This document shows positions 11,932 through 12,370 of a stretch of DNA of 12,370 nt, one piece after another (position 1 is the first letter of the stretch; each line of letters begins with the position of its first letter). The position numbers were made by a program, and so were the translations under genes. The notes beneath the pieces were generated by a model. It saw nothing but the letters and a program-made list of their open reading frames with translations, ran no database searches and was not told the DNA's origin. Source of the stretch: Microcaldota archaeon (GTDB lineage: Archaea > Micrarchaeota > Micrarchaeia > Micrarchaeales > Micrarchaeaceae); assembly GCA_021836925.1 (NCBI GenBank), contig JAKBHG010000009.1, positions 1-12,370 of the forward strand, read 5' to 3'.

Positions 11932-12370
11932 ATGGCTAGGGAAGCAGGCATGCTGAGGAAGTCGGTCGCTGAGCTCATAGGCACGTACATGTTCGTGTTC
12001 TTCGGCCCAGGAAGCATTGTTGCGTTCATTGCGGCGTTCAACACCATACTGGCGCCTTCCACGCTGTTCTTCACTGCGGCCACATTCGGCCTCGGCATAT
12101 CGATAGCTATAATCATGATAGCCAACATATCGGGTGGCCATGTGAATCCGGCGGTGACCATAGCGCTCTTCTTTGCAGGAAAGTTCGAAGGCAGGCTCGT
12201 GATACCGTACATAGTGGCCCAGCTAGCAGGAGCGGTCCTTGCGTCAGGCACAGTGGGCCTGCTCTTCGGCTACGGTGTAGCCGACAAGGTGCTTTTCGGC
12301 GCGACAATACCCGGAACTGTCGGGCCTGCCGCAGCATTCCTCGGCGAATTCATAATGACGTTCTTCTTCC
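11932..12370 (+). CDS. Aquaporin / glycerol facilitator (MIP family), N-terminal part
   Basis: The frame is open from ATG 11932 to the window edge (146 codons seen). It is the N-terminal half of a major intrinsic protein channel, which passes water, glycerol or other small neutral solutes. The first helix carries the family's A-E-L-I-G-T-Y-M-F-V-F-F-G. The first half-helix motif S-G-G-H-V-N-P-A-V-T (68-76, NPA at 72-74) is intact. The third helix follows (I-P-Y-I-V-A-Q-L-A-G-A), and the fourth starts at F-L-G-E-F-I-M-T. The second NPA and the selectivity-filter arginine are beyond the window, so water versus glycerol preference cannot be judged. A TATA box upstream suggests a near-leaderless mRNA. 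Confidence 0.92.
   Translation, partial: MAREAGMLRKSVAELIGTYMFVFFGPGSIVAFIAAFNTILAPSTLFFTAATFGLGISIAIIMIANISGGHVNPAVTIALFFAGKFEGRLVIPYIVAQLAGAVLASGTVGLLFGYGVADKVLFGATIPGTVGPAAAFLGEFIMTFFF

Overview
The window looks like chromosomal DNA from an archaeon. Promoters are TATA boxes, often with a purine-rich BRE, about 30 bases ahead of start codons, and several mRNAs look leaderless or nearly so. Ribosome sites are GGTG/GGTGA-like. AGG (Arg) and ATA (Ile) codons are heavily used. The translation genes are of archaeal type (TyrRS, archaeal-class AspRS, GatCAB, a small EF-Tu-domain-2-like protein). A bacterial-type cold-shock protein and a type 1 isopentenyl-diphosphate isomerase suggest a lineage that has taken up bacterial-like genes. 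A DPANN (Micrarchaeota-like) archaeon is possible, but that placement is a low-confidence guess. No IS element, integrase, CRISPR array or rRNA was seen.

Layout. Positions 1-195 (-) hold the N-terminus of TyrRS, cut by the window edge. Positions 487-1068 (+) hold a CYTH-domain protein. Positions 1147-1338 (-) hold a cold-shock protein followed by a GAAA-tetraloop terminator-like hairpin. Positions 1416-5945 (-) are the centrepiece: gatC, gatA, gatB, tRNA-Asn(GUU) and aspS, read in that order from one strong promoter. Positions 6061-7289 (+) carry the EF-Tu-domain-2-like protein and a membrane-anchored, sequon-rich surface protein. Positions 7298-9222 (-) carry a small unknown protein, an EamA/DMT transporter and a CMP-kinase-like P-loop kinase. 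Positions 9371-9898 (+) carry idi. Positions 9999-10613 (-) carry an F420/NADP-oxidoreductase-like Rossmann protein. Positions 10756-11136 (+) carry an unknown small protein. Positions 11172-11813 (-) carry a multi-pass membrane protein with rhomboid-like features. Positions 11932-12370 (+) hold the start of an aquaporin, cut by the window edge.

How the genes work together. The gatCAB/tRNA-Asn/aspS unit contains every macromolecule needed to make Asn-tRNA-Asn indirectly. A (probably non-discriminating) AspRS charges tRNA-Asn with Asp, and GatCAB then amidates it. These are the same parts that form the Asn-transamidosome described in Thermus. Here even the tRNA lies inside the operon, and the gatB stop codon falls inside the tRNA (U8-A9-G10). 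Cutting out the tRNA would therefore remove the gatB stop codon. This mRNA/tRNA conflict is the most unusual thing in the window. The remaining genes look like independent housekeeping or accessory units, most with their own TATA box.
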